The position numbers and the translations under genes are program-made. A DNA stretch of 5,225 nt, taken from the NCBI GenBank assembly GCA_050122535.1, contig JASFIT010000345.1, positions 1 through 5,225 on the forward strand. Reading direction: 5' to 3'. Shown here piece after piece: positions 4,546-5,225 of this stretch. The notes beneath the pieces were generated by a model. It had not been told where the DNA came from. It searched no databases and was given only the letters and a program-made list of their open reading frames with translations. How positions within the stretch are numbered: position 1 is the stretch's first letter; every line of letters begins with the position of its first letter. This stretch comes from JASFEQ01 sp050122535 (GTDB lineage Bacteria; Desulfobacterota; DSM-4660; Desulfatiglandales; HGW-15).

Positions 4546-5225
4546 CTATGTAGGTAATGCGCCTATAATCTTTTCCCACAAAAGGGATAGCTTGGGTCCA
4601 GCCTTTTCGGCAGTGGCAATCACCTCTTGGATGGAGGTCTTGCTCATGGCCTCGGGTATATTCACATTGGTTATAGCCACTATGACCATGATCTTGACTC
4701 CGCAATGCACCCCCACAATGACCTCGGGCACTGTGGACATGCCCACGGCGTCAGCACCGATCATTCTCAAAAAGCGCGTCTCAGCCGGTGTTTCCAGGCT
4801 TGGACCAACAATGCCCACATAAATTCCCTCCTTGAGAGGGATCTCCGCCTCTGTGGCCTTTTCCCTGGCAAGTCTGATGAGATCCCGATCATAAACTTGA
4901 GACATGTCAGGAAAACGGGGTCCAAACGCATTCAGGTTCGGACCGATCAGGGGGTTTCTTCCGGTGAGATTGATATGATCAGTGACGATCATAATGTCAG
5001 CCGGCTCGAACTGTGGGTTTAGCCCACCAGCCGCGCTGGAGATAAGAAGGGTTTTAATCCCTAACTTTGACATGACGCGTATGGGGAAGGTGATCTCAGT
5101 AGGGCTATATCCCTCATACACATGAAACCGACCCTCCATGGCCATGACCGGTTTGTTGGCCAATTTGCCGCAAACAAGGGTGCCTTTGTGCCCCTCAATG
5201 GTTGATCTGGGGAAATGGGGTATTT
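4546..5225 (-). CDS. Purine nucleoside phosphorylase (PNP-I, 6-oxopurine type), probable methylthioinosine phosphorylase; N-terminus beyond the window
   Basis: The enzyme cleaves a purine nucleoside with phosphate to free base and ribose-1-phosphate, acting in the cytosol. The frame is open to the window edge, so a TTG at 5163 is internal and not the start. Of a usual 270-280 residues, 225 are visible and the N-terminal phosphate-binding loop is outside. Hallmarks of trimeric PNPs are present in order: IPHFPRSTIEGHKG with the phosphate-site His, EGRFHVYEGY, SSAAGGLNP, FGPRFPDMSQVYDR, GPSLETPAE with the base-contacting Glu, GADAVGMSTVPEV, and AITN with the 6-oxopurine-selective Asn. Where human PNP has His257 and Bacillus-type enzymes have SHDEV or THDEV, this protein has SIQEV (Ile codon at 4632-4630). 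Ile replaces the contact to the ribose 5'-hydroxyl. A hydrophobic residue there is seen in 5'-methylthioadenosine phosphorylases, and the MTA deaminase gene lies next downstream, so S-methyl-5'-thioinosine is the likely substrate. Plain inosine/guanosine phosphorolysis remains the alternative. Confidence 0.9.
   Translation of the reverse strand, partial: IPHFPRSTIEGHKGTLVCGKLANKPVMAMEGRFHVYEGYSPTEITFPIRVMSKLGIKTLLISSAAGGLNPQFEPADIMIVTDHINLTGRNPLIGPNLNAFGPRFPDMSQVYDRDLIRLAREKATEAEIPLKEGIYVGIVGPSLETPAETRFLRMIGADAVGMSTVPEVIVGVHCGVKIMVIVAITNVNIPEAMSKTSIQEVIATAEKAGPKLSLLWEKIIGALPT

Noticed and set aside
5161..5163. TTG as the start of the phosphorylase gene
   Set aside because: The frame stays open upstream and encodes conserved PNP sequence (IPHFPRSTIEGHKG), so the gene continues past the window edge.

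Overview
The window has the character of an anaerobic deltaproteobacterium (Desulfobacterota). This is an inference from the long-form PilA-type pilin behind a sigma-54 promoter, a DUF2845-like periplasmic protein, an amidohydrolase/purine nucleoside phosphorylase pair and a moderate G+C content. No rRNA or other taxonomic marker is present, so the placement is tentative.

Left part (1-800), which looks like an accessory junction. The 3' half of a class II, leucine-like tRNA (132-183) ends in an encoded CCA and is followed by an intrinsic terminator (190-224). No matching 5' half lies in the preceding 130 bases, so this may be the displaced end of a tRNA used as an integration site. Next comes a small VOC-fold enzyme gene on the minus strand (339-719), bracketed on both sides by attC-like recombination sites (about 249-335 and 735-795) that point the same way as the gene. 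That is the layout of an integron gene cassette. No integron integrase is visible.

Middle (796-1697) is essentially gene-free. It holds a 9-bp inverted repeat, a thrice-repeated 8-mer and an open frame without a start codon (1213-1407).

Central plus-strand genes: a secreted DUF2845-like small protein (1698-1985) and a type IV major-pilin-like prepilin (2303-2689). The pilin gene has a textbook -24/-12 sigma-54 promoter (2206-2221), a cluster of inverted repeats about 100-135 bases upstream of the predicted transcription start (a likely activator site), and a strong intrinsic terminator (2769-2799).

Right part, minus strand: a purine nucleoside phosphorylase gene (4546 to the window edge, N-terminus missing) lies upstream of a 5-methylthioadenosine/S-adenosylhomocysteine deaminase gene (2963-4279, mtaD). 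The phosphorylase keeps the 6-oxopurine specificity residues. It carries Ile where ordinary PNPs have the His that contacts the ribose 5'-hydroxyl. Together the two genes suggest a salvage route for methylthioadenosine through methylthioinosine: the deaminase converts MTA to MTI, and the phosphorylase splits MTI into hypoxanthine and methylthioribose-1-phosphate.
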